Assembly: GCA_038049695.1 (NCBI GenBank)
Contig: CP142453.1
Coordinates: 109,343,501-109,407,500 of the forward strand
Source of the DNA: Cinnamomum chago
Taxonomy: Eukaryota; Streptophyta; Magnoliopsida; Laurales; Lauraceae
DNA length: 64,000 bases
Direction: 5' to 3'
Position 1 is the stretch's first letter. Every line of letters begins with the position of its first letter. This document shows, piece after piece, positions 1 through 11,199 of this stretch. Under the pieces are notes generated by a model. That model saw only the letters and a program-made list of their open reading frames with translations, did not search any database and was not told the DNA's origin. Position numbers and translations under genes: made by a program.

Positions 1-486
1 GCACTTCTCATATGCTTGATTGTGAGCACTCTTCGGGCCTCCCACATGATCTCTAATTCTTTCTTTTTTCCTCCAATTTCTGAATCCTTGAGTTATAAAG
101 GCATCATGACGTGCATGCTCTCCAAAAAGATAACAACATAAGCAAAATGCAGCATCTTTTTTTATGTTGTATTCCAACCAACTACCATAATCCTTAAACC
201 AAGCCGGATTAAATCGCCTCTTATCTTGTGCAGACTCCGTAAAAGGAAATTTATGATCACGAGGCTGACAAGGACCCTTTTGTAGATACGCTCTTCGGAT
301 TTGGTCTCGATCCATAGGATGATAACTCAAGATTGGATTTCGTAACCCAGGATCTACAGGAAGATCTACCAAGTTAACTTCTACACGACTTTTCTTCGAA
401 GCTGATGGCACTTGATCATTGTTATCATTCTCTAAATTCGGACATGGTAGGCTAGGAGTTGATTTTCTTTTGAAATAATTTTCCAT
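1..486 (-). CDS. hAT transposase-like protein (zinc finger MYM-type 1-like), N-terminal part, cut by window edge
   Basis: An uninterrupted 162-codon frame runs from an ATG at 486 to the window edge. The N-terminus is lysine/serine-rich. It is followed by the block NPILSYHPMDRDQIRRAYLQ, then RRFNPAWFKDYGSWLEY and a cysteine motif FCLCCYLF. These are the landmarks of the TTF-type zinc finger that starts plant zinc finger MYM-type protein 1-like (DUF4371/hAT) proteins. The catalytic RNase H-like and dimerisation parts would lie left of the window. The frame has no stop or frameshift over its visible length, so the copy may be young. The reading frame is also open for about 16 codons upstream of the ATG, up to a possible acceptor near 533-538. 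The family assignment rests on remembered motif patterns and was not searched. Confidence 0.8.
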   Translation of the reverse strand, partial: MENYFKRKSTPSLPCPNLENDNNDQVPSASKKSRVEVNLVDLPVDPGLRNPILSYHPMDRDQIRRAYLQKGPCQPRDHKFPFTESAQDKRRFNPAWFKDYGSWLEYNIKKDAAFCLCCYLFGEHARHDAFITQGFRNWRKKERIRDHVGGPKSAHNQAYEKC

Positions 487-853
487 AGCTGATTCAAAGT
501 CAAAGATATAGAAAATTTCATCAAAATCAACGCCTGCCTAAAAACACATAACTTAATAGAAACGCATAACTTGATTGGAACAGAACTTAGTTCGAGCATA
601 TTAACTTAATTGATTATTGGAAAGGTTGGGACACAAACACATGGGTATATGAAAATACTTAAGACACAAATCAGTCATGACTACACATGTAAACCACATC
701 CATCAAATTAAAAAGTATCATAGAAATATGAACATTTGTACATCAAATTGCTAGTATATAGTTAAAAGCATAAAGCTCTAAATCAAATCGACAATTTATT
801 TAATTTGACTATGATATACAAATTAAAAAAAATCAAGAGAGAGGGAGAATACC
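487..853 (-). other. Possible leader intron of the hAT transposase gene
   Basis: On the minus strand a donor-like GCAG/GTATTC occurs at 852 and a pyrimidine-preceded acceptor near 533-540, just upstream of the transposase ATG. The stretch is AT-rich with no other coding signal. This would be a leader or early intron of about 315 bp. It is suggested by splice consensus only. Confidence 0.3.
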
Positions 854-2016
854 TGCACTATGCTGCCAGAGAGAGGGCTCACCAAAGTTGTAGAACTATT
901 AGATGATGCACCTTAGAATGATGCACCTCCAATCAATAGCTAGACAGCTCTCCTGTGTATAATGAAAAAATAAATCCATGTAAATAAAAAGTTTTTTTAT
1001 TTCTAATAACATTTTTTATTAGAGTCTATTGCAATAAAATTAGATATGGAGTTAGATGATTAAGTGGGGATGGGTCAGAAATCATGAAGAGAACAATGAA
1101 ATACAGAGATATGTTAAGAGATAGATCTATCCTTGGTAAGAGTTTCACACAAGTACAGTTAATATTATGATAATGAATGACTTGAGATAAAACCAATTTT
1201 GATTTGAGAGAGAGAGTGAGAGTGAGATTCTTGATAAGAACAAAAAAAAAAAAAAAAAGATGTTGCCTTGATTTGAGTAATGACTAACAACAAGAAGGCC
1301 AATCAAATGGGTACATAATGTGATTTCATTTAACCATCAAGTGAATTATGCACTTCCATGAATTTTTGTAACAGGGAATATTGATAACCTTAAGTTGTTC
1401 TGATTTGGGTATGGATTTATTGTTTCAATGATGGATTAAATTAGAGATGGCTTCATGGGTCTGGATTTATTGGTAAAATCTAAATGCATCATTTTAAAGA
1501 TTCCTCAATTGAAGATTATTAGTTTCTAGTGGGGTTAAAACTCTAAAGAGATGAATGGACATAATAGGTTATAGAAGAGTTTCGAATATAAAAATTGGCT
1601 TCTTTTCTTCTGTATTTAAGAGTTGTAGCCTGTAGGTGGCTGTAGATTCTCACTTTATTCAACAATTTTTGAACTACTAGTTGCAACATTTTTGAACTAC
1701 TAGTTGCAGCTAATAGAGTTGATCAGGGTTTGAAGATCATTAGCCACTTCAGTGGTGAGCAGCGAAAGGAAAACTGAACACCATCTCTTATGGTTAGCCT
1801 GGGAAATCTGCTCTTAAACAGATAGTTGATACTAAATCTGCTCATATGAAAAGTTTGTCAATAACATCAATCATAATATTACATTGTATTCACAGTTTAC
1901 ACACATAAACATGAGTAGATACACACAGATATATACAATTTAGAAAACAATTTAATAGCTGTTCATACACTGGTTATTTCTTATTTTTCATGCTTAGCTG
2001 CTTATGTCCAAGACAG
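854..2016. other. Non-coding stretch inside the hAT element
   Basis: AT-rich sequence with an A17 run near 1242 and a short imperfect tandem duplication at about 1660-1710 (unit TTTTTGAACTACTAGTTGCA). I see no coding signal. It ends where the malic-enzyme-like exons begin. Confidence 0.4.
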
Positions 2017-2437
2017 GTTAAAACAGTAAAGCCTGATGTACTCCTTGGGTTATCTGCAGACTGCAGTAGGAGGTTTGTTCTCTGAAAAGGTATAATGGGG
2101 CTTTCATATTCTAATTACTTCATGTTCGGATCAACTTGTTATATGTGGGCACATGAGATTTTTTCTTGTAATTTGATGATGTTTCTCATATCATCTAGGT
2201 TTTGGAGGCTCTCAAAGAGTCAACTTCTACCAGACCAACTATTTTTGCGATGTCGAATCCTACAAAGAATGGTATGCCAATGCAAGCCACAGAATGAGCT
2301 TACCTTTCTAGTTGATACACATTTGGTTTTATGGAGGCTTTCCATCACAGCTGAATGCACCCCTCAACAAGCATTTTCCATTGTTGGTGATCATGCTGTG
2401 TTTGAGAGTGGAAGCCCATTCAGTGATGTGGAACTCG
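2017..2437 (+). pseudogene. NAD-malic enzyme gene fragment, three exons with introns retained
   Basis: Three blocks are joined by GT-AG introns with matching phases. The first, 2017-2089, encodes VKTVKPDVLLGLSA then VGGLFSEK. The second, 2199-2271, encodes VLEALKESTSTRP and IFAMSNPTKN. The third, 2351-2437, encodes AECTPQQAFSIVGDHAVFES then GSPFSDVEL. These match the NAD-binding C-terminal domain of plant mitochondrial NAD-malic enzyme (59-kDa type), with the family signatures SNPT.NAECT and SGSPF. The first exon carries a 7-base insertion (CTGCAGACTGCAG around 2054-2066) that breaks the frame, and no further exons are found on either side. The retained introns show a DNA-level copy rather than a retrocopy. 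It lies antisense within the hAT element, which suggests capture. Family assignment is confident, NAD- over NADP-type moderately so. Confidence 0.78.
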
Positions 2438-3421
2438 GTATGTTGTGTTATTAATTTTTTGACTCATCAATTCCCTTTCCTACTTCAGTATCTAATAGTA
2501 GTTGTGTAAATCAGCCCATAAAAGTGCATATTTTGGACTGTTCTGTGGCCCAATTGATCCGGAAATTTGTAAACATGCACTATCAAAGGCTTCCAATTCA
2601 TGCTTGGAGTTGTTCCCCCAAGTCAAGTGACTGAGTGAGGAATCTCTGAACTTACCAAAAAGAAAAGAAAGACAGAGAAAGAAAGAGAGAGAACCCACAA
2701 GGCACAAAGTGAAAGGAGTCCCTACCAAATAGACAAACTATAGATCATTTGAATATGGAGTCTGGAGACAAAAATAGCATACAAGCATAAAGACAAAACT
2801 ATACAATGAATTAAATGTTGAAAACTAAGCACAAGCAGCACAAAACATGCCCCCAAGTGGTCCCAAAAACAAGGATCCGCACTCTCTTCGGAGATTTCAT
2901 TGTTAGATTTGGAGAAAAAACCAGTAAGGGGAAAAACAGAGTAACAAACAACAGCTAAGCTTTCTTTTGTAATAGGTTGCAAAGAAGAAGAACATCTGAT
3001 GAATAGAGGAATAATAGAAAGAGGAGAAGTGGAAAGGAAAGGAATCAAGGATACCTCTTCTTGGATGTCTTCGAATTTCTGCACGACGATCGCCATCGTC
3101 GCCAACTCGCCATTGCTGGAGACCTGGGTGCGATGTGGAGAGGGAGAAGGGTTGGAGAGATCAGAGATTAGAGGGTTTTTGGGTGCGATGTGGTGTGGAG
3201 AGGATTAGAGGAAGAAGGGTTGGAGAGGGAAAAGGGTTTTCAATCGTTGGGTTTTGGGGGAAATGACTCAAATGAGGATTTTTAGATTTGATGTGGGTGG
3301 GTCATCAGCATCAGGTCATGGGTGCATTTTACCTATGGGCTTGATTTAAATGGGTTGCAAAATGTATTGTTAAGTGGGGCATGGCTGTCTGGCCCATATC
3401 CTTTTAATAGGATTTTCAAAA
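2438..3421. other. hAT leader region, no recognised protein
   Basis: On the minus strand a short ATG frame at 3105 (MATMAIVVQKFEDIQEE) ends at a donor-like GAG/GTATCC near 3055. The sequence upstream of it (3110-3240) is pyrimidine-rich in that orientation. This could be the first exon and leader of the hAT gene. The remainder has no recognisable coding content. Confidence 0.3.
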
Positions 3422-3470
3422 TTCACCGGGTGCAAGTGCACCCAGGTGAATAGGCATCGGTCCGCCACTG
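3422..3470 (-). repeat. hAT terminal and subterminal palindrome
   Basis: TTCACCGGGTGCAAGTGCA is followed by CCCAGGTGAA, forming an imperfect palindrome centred near 3435. The terminal CCGCCACTG follows at 3462-3470. Subterminal GTGCACCC palindromes next to a CAGTGGCGG end are characteristic of this plant hAT group (established knowledge from memory). Confidence 0.6.
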
Positions 3471-3478
3471 GTTGGCGT

Positions 3479-4127
3479 CACAGAAGCAACCACACACAAA
3501 AACTTGCCTATCCTAATTGGGTCTGATCCACGCTCCGCCAGGAATCAGTAGAAGGAAATGATGATCATTGCCAGTGCAGCCAAAAACTTGGTATTGAGAC
3601 AATGTATCCGTTCCTGGTTAAGGGACTTTCCCTTACAGTTTGAATTGAATATTGGTCCTTACGTGGAGGGATTTAATAGTTGTTGTAAGTGCAATAAATC
3701 TCGCGGACTTACTTAGATGAATGTAAGACTTTTGGGAAGGATTAGCTGCCTAAAAACCTGAAAGATGAGGAGAAACAAAGGATCAGAGACCCAGGCTGCT
3801 GTCAGCGCAAGGCCCTCCAATGCCTAAGTTAGTTCCATGACTCAACAAAGGATGGAGGAAGAAGGAAAAGAGGAAGGGTGTCTCTGGGTGTAAGCCTTGC
3901 GTACCTTTTTTTTGGTTTACCTCTATGTATATATAGGCTGGAGAGTTGACTTTTGGAGGTAGATGGAGATGGAGGTCCCATCAGCCAGTACTATGTTCCC
4001 TTAGTGGGGGTAGGTGAAGGCATTGTCCCATCGGACCTTACTTCTTTAATTGCAGTCCAATCGAACCTTACTCTGGCGACTTAATGTAGACGTAGCCACT
4101 GGATAATGACAACTTTTTATCTCTACC
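3479..4127 (+). other. Unassigned repeat-like flank of solo LTR 1
   Basis: There is no open frame. A TATA-like ATGTATATATAGG at about 3925-3937 is followed by a purine-rich segment. With the matching flank at 7307-7750 it may be an older LTR-type repeat into which solo LTR 1 inserted. I could not identify its ends. Confidence 0.25.
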
Positions 4128-5879
4128 CGATGTGTAACACCCTAATTTCGGATACCGATAAAGTCGTTTGAATATCCGAAGTTGGCGCACTACTTTCCGG
4201 AAAATCCGAGAACTTACAAGATCGTAGGCCCGCAGTGAGGTCCAATTTAAAACTTTTTGGAATCATATAGTAATAACAGTTAAATTGCAGAAGCATAACA
4301 AGTAAAGCGAAAGCAATTTGGTATCGATATATATATCAAGTAAGAGTGGAACATTAGTCTAGTTTAAAAAGTGTTAAATGTTAAGAGCAAATGTTAATTA
4401 CATTTATGATAACTACCCTGCTCACTATAAAATTTCTCTCAAACCCCAAAATAAAGTAAACTCTCAAAACCCTGGTAATAGTTCTCCGTCCTCCGGCTCG
4501 ACATCGAGGTCGGCCGGGCCCCACGCGAACTCTCCAGCTACGGGCGCTTCTACGAGCGCAAGCACATCCTCTGCGATCTCTGGGTCAAGGCCTAAGCACC
4601 AAAGATGGGTCAGATCTAAAATATATGACAAGTCACAGTATACTAATAACATATGACATATTTATCAAATGAATAGAGACAAATATATAAATTAAGGAGT
4701 AACAAGGTAAATGAGCTAAGCAGTTGAGCAAGATAAGCATAAAGAATCAGGATAATATACAACGTCTAATCTACTACCAAATGGCACATTCACACGAGCT
4801 GGAATACCACGGGATATTATGCCGCGGCCCTCCCATACTGAACATAGTTGCGGCGGGAAATCTCACCAATGCTGGGAATTACTAATCCCGTAAATCACTC
4901 ATCAATCTCATCACACTCATCATTCGAAGACCGGACCCGGTATCACACCGTCCGTCTTAACAACATAGCCCATCATGAGAGCTCCTCAACACTCATAATA
5001 GCTCCTACCGGGGATGATCAGTCCACAGGCTGAGCTTAAATCAACCGAGTGAATGTCTATGCCGACTCAAGAACAATTCTAATGGTCTGTGTCTGTCTAG
5101 GCTTTGCCTTGCGTGAACAAGGTCCTAACAATGACTCTAAGAGGTCTATAAATCAATTAGTCAATGGATTATAATTCAAGTCCAAGCCCACTCGTTGGAT
5201 CCATACCAAGGCCCATCAACACATGGCCTGGTCTAAAACAGTCCATACGAGGCATCATATCCATTACTACTGATAAACAGTTCAGTCTAATCCATTATGA
5301 GTTATAATCCCAATATAAACTACCTCTCCAATCTAAGGGTACATATATCCATACTTAGGCCCAATAACGGCCTGTCTAGCCACAGACACGGGTCAGTGTT
5401 TTCCAAATCATACTATTGGGTCACCGCTAGATATCCTAGGTTCAGGTCATCCACTTATATTTTAATTACAGTTAACAACTACACTAAATATCTAAGAATG
5501 ACAATAATAAACAAGGTGAAGTGTGAACTTCAATATGAGAATCAATAGGGAAATACAACAGTCCAATCCTAAGTAATGGACCACATTCAGGTTCAGGTCC
5601 ATCTCCGGTAATTAGATCCCTAAATGGAGTCTCAGATGCCAAAGGATACTGTGTTTGGTGCTCCTGAGGTTACGGGCATCATTAACAACGTTTAAGGTTC
5701 TAATCATCTTAGATTAAATGACCAAAACCCTAATCGGTGGTCCCCACAAGTCAAGGTTGAGTCACACCGTTGACTCGGGCTTAGTACATTGATAAATGTC
5801 CATTTGGATGGTCAATGGGCCCCACAAATGATCACAACTCCAAACTACTGAAGGCTAGAAAATCACTGATACTCAGTGT

Positions 5880-6430
5880 GCTCGGTCGACCTGGGCATGG
5901 CCCGGTCGACCGGGTACACTAGGGGTTGACCCCAGGTCGACCTGGTGTGCAGTGTGCTCGATCGACCTCCTGGCCTGGTGGGTCGACCGAGTGCACTGGA
6001 AAAACTGGTTCAGGCCTCCTGGAAGACTTAGTTTGTTTTCAATGGTTCCCAGCGTGTCCGGTCAATCTCCTAGCCTGGGTGGTTGACCGCATACACCAAA
6101 AACCTTGGAAAGAGTGATGTCCCAGCTTCCAGCCATTTTTCACTACCTTTCCTGTGTTTTAGGAGGAAATCAACTTTCAGTCTGCATCCCCTGAGTTTCA
6201 GGAGAAAAAAAATCAACTTTCAGTCATTTCCTACAAAAACAGTGCCCAGGTCGACCTGGCACACTGGAACTTAGCTCTGCAGGAAAAATTAACTGAGAGC
6301 AGGCTTTCCCAAAATTCAGTGTACCCGGTCGACCTGGCACACAGGGAAACTCAGTCCTGCAGAATTTTTAACTGAGACTGATTTTTGCAGATTTTAGTGT
6401 ACCCAGGTCGACCTGGCACACTGCAAAAAT
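5880..6430. repeat. Dispersed GGTCGACC palindromes inside solo LTR 1
   Basis: The palindrome GGTCGACC, or one-base variants, recurs about ten times, often within CCCGGTCGACCTGGCACAC or its complement (for example near 5885, 5912, 5936, 6250, 6327, 6408). Spacing is irregular, so it is an interspersed short repeat rather than a satellite. Its role is unknown. Confidence 0.7.
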
Positions 6431-6950
6431 CCTGCAGAACCCAGTTTTCGAGATTTTTCCATTTTCAACCCGATTTTCCACCAAAACACCTCCAATCACT
6501 CCCAAACTTCACCAAATCATTGAAAAACAGAAAACCACTACAATGCCCATCATCCAACACCAATTAGGCCCCATTGATCTTCCAAATGGGGGTAAAACCT
6601 ATCCATCAATGCCAACCATCCATAAAACTAAGCTCAAGGTAGTTTCTAACACAAGAATCATAACATAACTGAACTAAACATCACAGAATCAAATAAAACT
6701 GAATATACATTCTAAGTTAAAAGTATAATGCACTTGCCTTTGATGGAGTAGAAGGTTGTAGAGAGAGATAGAGAAATAGAGAACCAAATCGAAGCTAATC
6801 CAAGAAGAAGATGAGGATGAAGATGTTGCAGCTCCTAAGTATATTTCTCCAGCACAACAGTAGCTCAACTCTTAGGGAAAAAATGAGAGAGAAAGAAGAG
6901 GGAAATGAAAGAGGAATAGTTGCTAGGGTTTTTCTTAGGATTAGTGCTGG

Positions 6951-6958
6951 TTTTATAG
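6951..6958 (-). promoter_or_regulatory. TATA box of solo LTR 1
   Basis: CTATAAAA on the minus strand, about 345 bp inside the 5' end of the LTR in its own orientation. It is followed downstream by an AAACCCTAG motif and a CT-rich leader, the usual U3/R arrangement. Confidence 0.55.
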
Positions 6959-7306
6959 ATTTGGGGAAGTGGCTAATGACTGAAATGGCCTTTGAGGTTG
7001 TATAGGATTAGGGTTAGGGTTAGGGGTAATTAGGTCTTTAGGTGGGGAAGATTCTAGAATGGTGTTTTTTAGGAAAAACCCCTTATTGTAAACATTATTA
7101 ACAAGCTAGGGCCCCAACACACTACTAACCCTAGAATTGCAAAAGGACCCTACTAACTCAATTAAGCTAGTCTAACTACAACTTAGGAAAATCTATCCAA
7201 TTACCCTCACTAACCCACTAATTAGCATAATTAGCCACTAATTAATAATAATTAGTATTCAAAAACTAAATTAGAGGGCCCACAAGGGGTGGGGCCTCAC
7301 ACGATG

Positions 7307-7760
7307 CATGTCGTCATTACTCGACACGTTCTGTAACGTGGTTGAGTTTCCACAGAGGTATGGCTATTTGTACTTGTCTTGGTAAGCATTCTGGCATTGC
7401 TGCCTAGGTGGGAGTTCTTGGCCGAGGTGAGGCACTTGGCCGAGGTGGAGCACTTGGCCGAGGTGGAAGTGTGGCACTATTGCTGAGATGAGATGCCTAG
7501 CTGAGCTGGTACTGTTACCGAGCTAAGGAGTTGAGGCTAGGTGCCTAGCTCAAGTGCTGAGCTGAGATGACCAAGGTGGTGCTGACCGAGGTGGTGCTAA
7601 CCTAGCTGAGACGGTACTGACCAAGGTGGTGCTGACCTAACCTATAAGAGGAGGGTTCGATCACCCTTATTAAAATAGGTCTATAATGGAGAGTTAGAAG
7701 ACAGTAAAATGTTGAGAGAAATTAATCCTTGAGATTCAGCCCTTTTCTTGTCATTAAAGG
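7307..7760 (+). repeat. Right flank of solo LTR 1 with degenerate CCGAGGTG repeat
   Basis: From about 7418 to 7645 the sequence is a degenerate array of units such as TGGCCGAGGTGGAGCACT and TGACCGAGGTGGTGCTGA, with 15-19 base spacing. There is no coding frame. It probably belongs to the older repeat that hosts solo LTR 1. Confidence 0.6.
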
Positions 7761-8578
7761 TATGCTTGTGAGTAGTATATTTTTAGAAATGGAGATGGTT
7801 CCTAAGTCTCTGTGGTGAAATCATTTTCCACATCTTTTGAAAAGCAGATTTGGACCCAAGAAGTAGAGAACCATATTCTGCAATCTTATACAAGTGGTAA
7901 AAACACATTGCGCTGCAGAAATTAACAATGGAAGTTGAAACTGTAGACAGTGAAGACTCCACTTTCCATTTATTGAGGAAAATGGAATCACCATGGAAAT
8001 AAAAATGCCATGAAAGACTTTGCCTAAAATCATGTCCTAAAAGCTTGAATTTATTATCTGGACAGGTAAACTGGATTTCTCACTTCAGTAAAGTGTGATT
8101 AAAAAAAAACACCCATAAGTTCCAGTGTTATTTAACTTAATTTAATTTGGTTCAGAAATCTGGTTTTCATTTTCCTAGGTGTACTATTTCATGAAGCATG
8201 GTGTTTGCATCTGTTTCTCTTATTCTCCACGTCATTGCATGTATCAAACAGGTAGCTACGCAGGACGAATCAATCAGACGCATATTGAGCTCGCAGCACT
8301 CCAAAAAAAAAAACCAAGAATCAATCAGACACATACTGAGCTCGCAGCACTCCAAAAAGAAAAAAAAGTAAAAAACAAACAATTATCCCTCTCATGTCAA
8401 AATTTCCTAGTTGATGCTAAAGTAGTCACTTGCCTAATAGCATGTGCTTATATATCAATAACATAAAACTATGCATTCAAACAGGAGATACCAGTTATGA
8501 AACACTGGAGCTGCAGTATGTAAGTTGCGGAGCAATATGTTACAGATGAGGCATGTTGAGCATGCAAAAATGGGTGTG
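7761..8578. repeat. Unassigned spacer with a 51-bp tandem duplication
   Basis: No gene is seen. Positions 8267-8317 and 8318-8368 are tandem copies of a unit beginning GAATCAATCAGAC and ending in CTCGCAGCACTCCAAAAA, with a few substitutions and a length difference in the A run. Short frames across it are artefacts. Confidence 0.55.
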
Positions 8579-10139
8579 TAGTTTGTCGCGACCCCGGACC
8601 GGATTACCAACCCAATCTGGGATCGGGACTAAATGGTTGGAATGATAGATGATAATGCCATTGAACATATATATTTATTTTTGCCAATACGTACACGAGT
8701 CAATAAAACGATACCACCCATATACGTGATTTCCCACAGGTGTCCGCGGTGAGGATATCACATCAACATAACTTTTTTTTTTAGGTGCAGAAGCATGTAG
8801 CAAATCAATTTCATGAAATCATCCCATAATAAGAAGAATGACAAAACATATGATCAACTAGATGTCGGAGTGAGCAATGATCATTATAGCGTTTTCCTAA
8901 CAGTAAATGGTAAGTGTTTATACAAAAGATCAGTTAATTATCATTCTCCAAAAATTAAGGCCAACAAAGGCCAGTACAACCCAAAACAATATGCCAAAAG
9001 AATTAGTTAATCACAACTCCAAAATGTCACGTCTCTCAAGCAACCAAATGTCTAAACGACATCATTGGCTTGCCATTCACCTATTCGCTGCGGCTCTCCG
9101 ATCACCTCCGCAAACTCCTCATCGGGGTAACCAACGTCTGGACCTGAGTACCAAAGAGTGGGTCAGACACAACGGTCTGGCAAGTGGGTGAAAGGATATA
9201 ACAATATTAACATAATTGAAATTTCCTTATAAAGCATTGAAACCTGTTTAAGCAATAATTTACATGAAATGAACAAATCATTTATTCAAAACATATATGC
9301 AATATAAAATATGTAATGGTACCGAAGAATCGGGAACTAGTAAGATGGCAACCATACAAAGCTAAATCATCTATAATCGAAGTGATAAAAGCACATCAGG
9401 GCGTTGATATCTGTCACACAAAGTGAGAAGATTCAACGAAATATACATATACATATAATTATACGGGACAGGACCACGGCAGCGAGTCGAGTATCGGGAA
9501 CCACGGTAGCAAGCCGGGTATCTGGACGGGACCACGGTAATAAACCAGGTATCAGGATCCAAACTGCAGTTGGTGGGACGGGATGGGGACTTCCAAGTCG
9601 GTGGATTAAACCAACAAAGTCGTCCAAGCTTAGTGGTGTTGACTCATAGGTCACATAACAAAAATCAGGACATGTATAAAATGCATATGATGCAATCATA
9701 TAAATGGGCGGGACAGGGTGCTCAAAAGCATAATTATCACTTTGTATCGGGCAATTCATGACAGGCTAGCAAAGTGCTAAAATACGATTTCAATGTTTTC
9801 GGGGATTACAAGTCATATAGTTTAAATTTTGGGAAGTGCACATTACAAATTCGGGAACAATAGAACACCATTGGATTTCCAATTTTCCTGGGCCGGGCGT
9901 CGGGGTTCAAGATTTAATTCAATGTGAAGAGGGGTCCAGTATGTCGAATTCAATATAAACTTGGTACTCCTTGAGGTTTGAAGACATTCCGAGCATCCTA
10001 TTCACATTGATAATTCAAAAGTCCTCAACGTATTTTCAAGACGAGATTTTCTCCCTTGAATTCCTAAACAGTCCTTCCTAACTATTTCATGAACTTATGG
10101 TTCGAAACAGTTCTTTTCATCCTTCTCAATTCCCAAAAA

Positions 10140-10345
10140 TTTCTAGGAGGTCGGTCACCTGTCAGTCAGCAGGTGGCTAGCCGCCTAGGCCAGGTCGGCT
10201 AGCAGACTCGTCGCCGCCTGGCGACCGCCCCTTCAGAACTAGAAATTTCTCCTTACTGATATGGTGACCGACCCTATGCAGTCACCAGGTCGGTGAACTA
10301 ACTGGTGACCACCTGTTGACTGCCCAGTCAGCGGGCAGTTCGGTT
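10140..10345. repeat. GC-rich GGTCGGTCACC-type short repeats in solo LTR 2
   Basis: A cluster of related motifs (GGTCGGTCACC, CAGGTCGGCTAGC, CAGGTCGGTGAAC, GGTGACCACC) sits at a position corresponding to the GGTCGACC array of solo LTR 1. It has no coding content. Confidence 0.45.
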
Positions 10346-11189
10346 TTGAACTAATTTCAACCTATTTTTCCTCCAAAACATTTCTCCTATAATTCTCTTC
10401 ATTCCCTCCAATAAAATGAGCTCAAAAGCTCCTCCAATTCATCATTCAACACTTCCATTTTCATCATTCAAATTTCTCTCAAACACCACAACATTTCCAC
10501 CATTCTTGTGGACCATTTTGGAAATAAAAATCATGTTGAATAAAACACTTTTAACATTTCAAATAACTTCATCAAGAGAAAAAGGGTGGGAGAATGCTTC
10601 CAAAACATGTATTTGCCAATCTAATGGAAATCATAACATGGATTACAAAGTAGATGAAAATATGAAAGACATTGAAAAACATCAAGAAATCATCCATGGA
10701 GAGTTTGTATTCAAAATAAATCTATTCAACCACTTGCCTTAGGTCCAAGCTAGCAAATCAATATATTAATCACTCTCTTCTCAAGGATAACCTACAAATA
10801 TATTCAAAAACCCCAAATATAACCCATTACAAACCCTAACTAGCCAAAACAATGAAATAGAATGAGAGAACTTTCAATAATAGAGATGAAGTTTCTCTAT
10901 TGTTACAAGAATACAAATCTAGAAAATGGAGATGATTGCTTACTTGGATGACCTTCAAATGGAAATAGTTAGCTCAAAGAAGACCTCAAAGTTGATGGAT
11001 TTCTCTTCCAAGAGTATCAATGGAGAACTCTCAAGGAGAGGAAGAAGATGGTGAAGTCCATTTTTCCTTTGGCAAGAGTTTAGTGGTGGATTGAAGTTGA
11101 AAGAGTAAGAAAAAACAAGGAGAAAACCCTAGGGCTGGAGCTTTTCCTTCCACAAGAACAAGAGAAAGAAGAAGAAGATGGGGTTTCAC

Positions 11190-11199
11190 TATATATACA
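11190..11199 (-). promoter_or_regulatory. TATA box of solo LTR 2
   Basis: On the minus strand GTATATATAG is followed by a TTCTTCTTCTTTCTC leader and then AAACCCTAG-like sequence. Position within the LTR and surroundings parallel those of the TATA box in solo LTR 1. Confidence 0.5.

Larger units (their letters stand above)
1..3470 (-). mobile_element. 5' part of a hAT-family DNA transposon
   Basis: The transposase-like frame at 1-486 reads leftwards. A terminus typical of this plant hAT group lies at 3461-3470, where the top strand ends TCCGCCACTG and so reads CAGTGGCGGA from outside. A subterminal palindrome built on GGGTGCAAGTGCACCC lies at 3428-3443. The 8 bases outside the terminus, GTTGGCGT at 3471-3478, are the expected target duplication, but the partner end is outside the window. 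Between terminus and transposase are a purine-rich leader (3110-3240), possible non-coding exons with donors near 3055 and 852 (minus strand), and an antisense malic-enzyme fragment. That these parts form one element is inferred. Confidence 0.6.
4133..7301 (-). mobile_element. Solo LTR 1 (Ty3/gypsy, probably Tekay/Del-like), 3169 bp
   Basis: The element begins TGTAACACCC at 4133 and ends GGCCTCACA at 7301. It is flanked by perfect 5-bp target duplications CGATG at 4128-4132 and 7302-7306. Read on the minus strand it starts TGTGAGGCCCCA and ends GGGTGTTACA, a usual LTR form in plant Tekay/Del chromoviruses, whose LTRs are about 2.5-4 kb (family knowledge). The minus strand has a TATA box (CTATAAAA, 6951-6958) followed by AAACCCTAG and CT-rich leader sequence. 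No gag-pol or second LTR adjoins, so this is a solo LTR left by LTR-LTR recombination. Several short frames inside are spurious. Confidence 0.85.
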
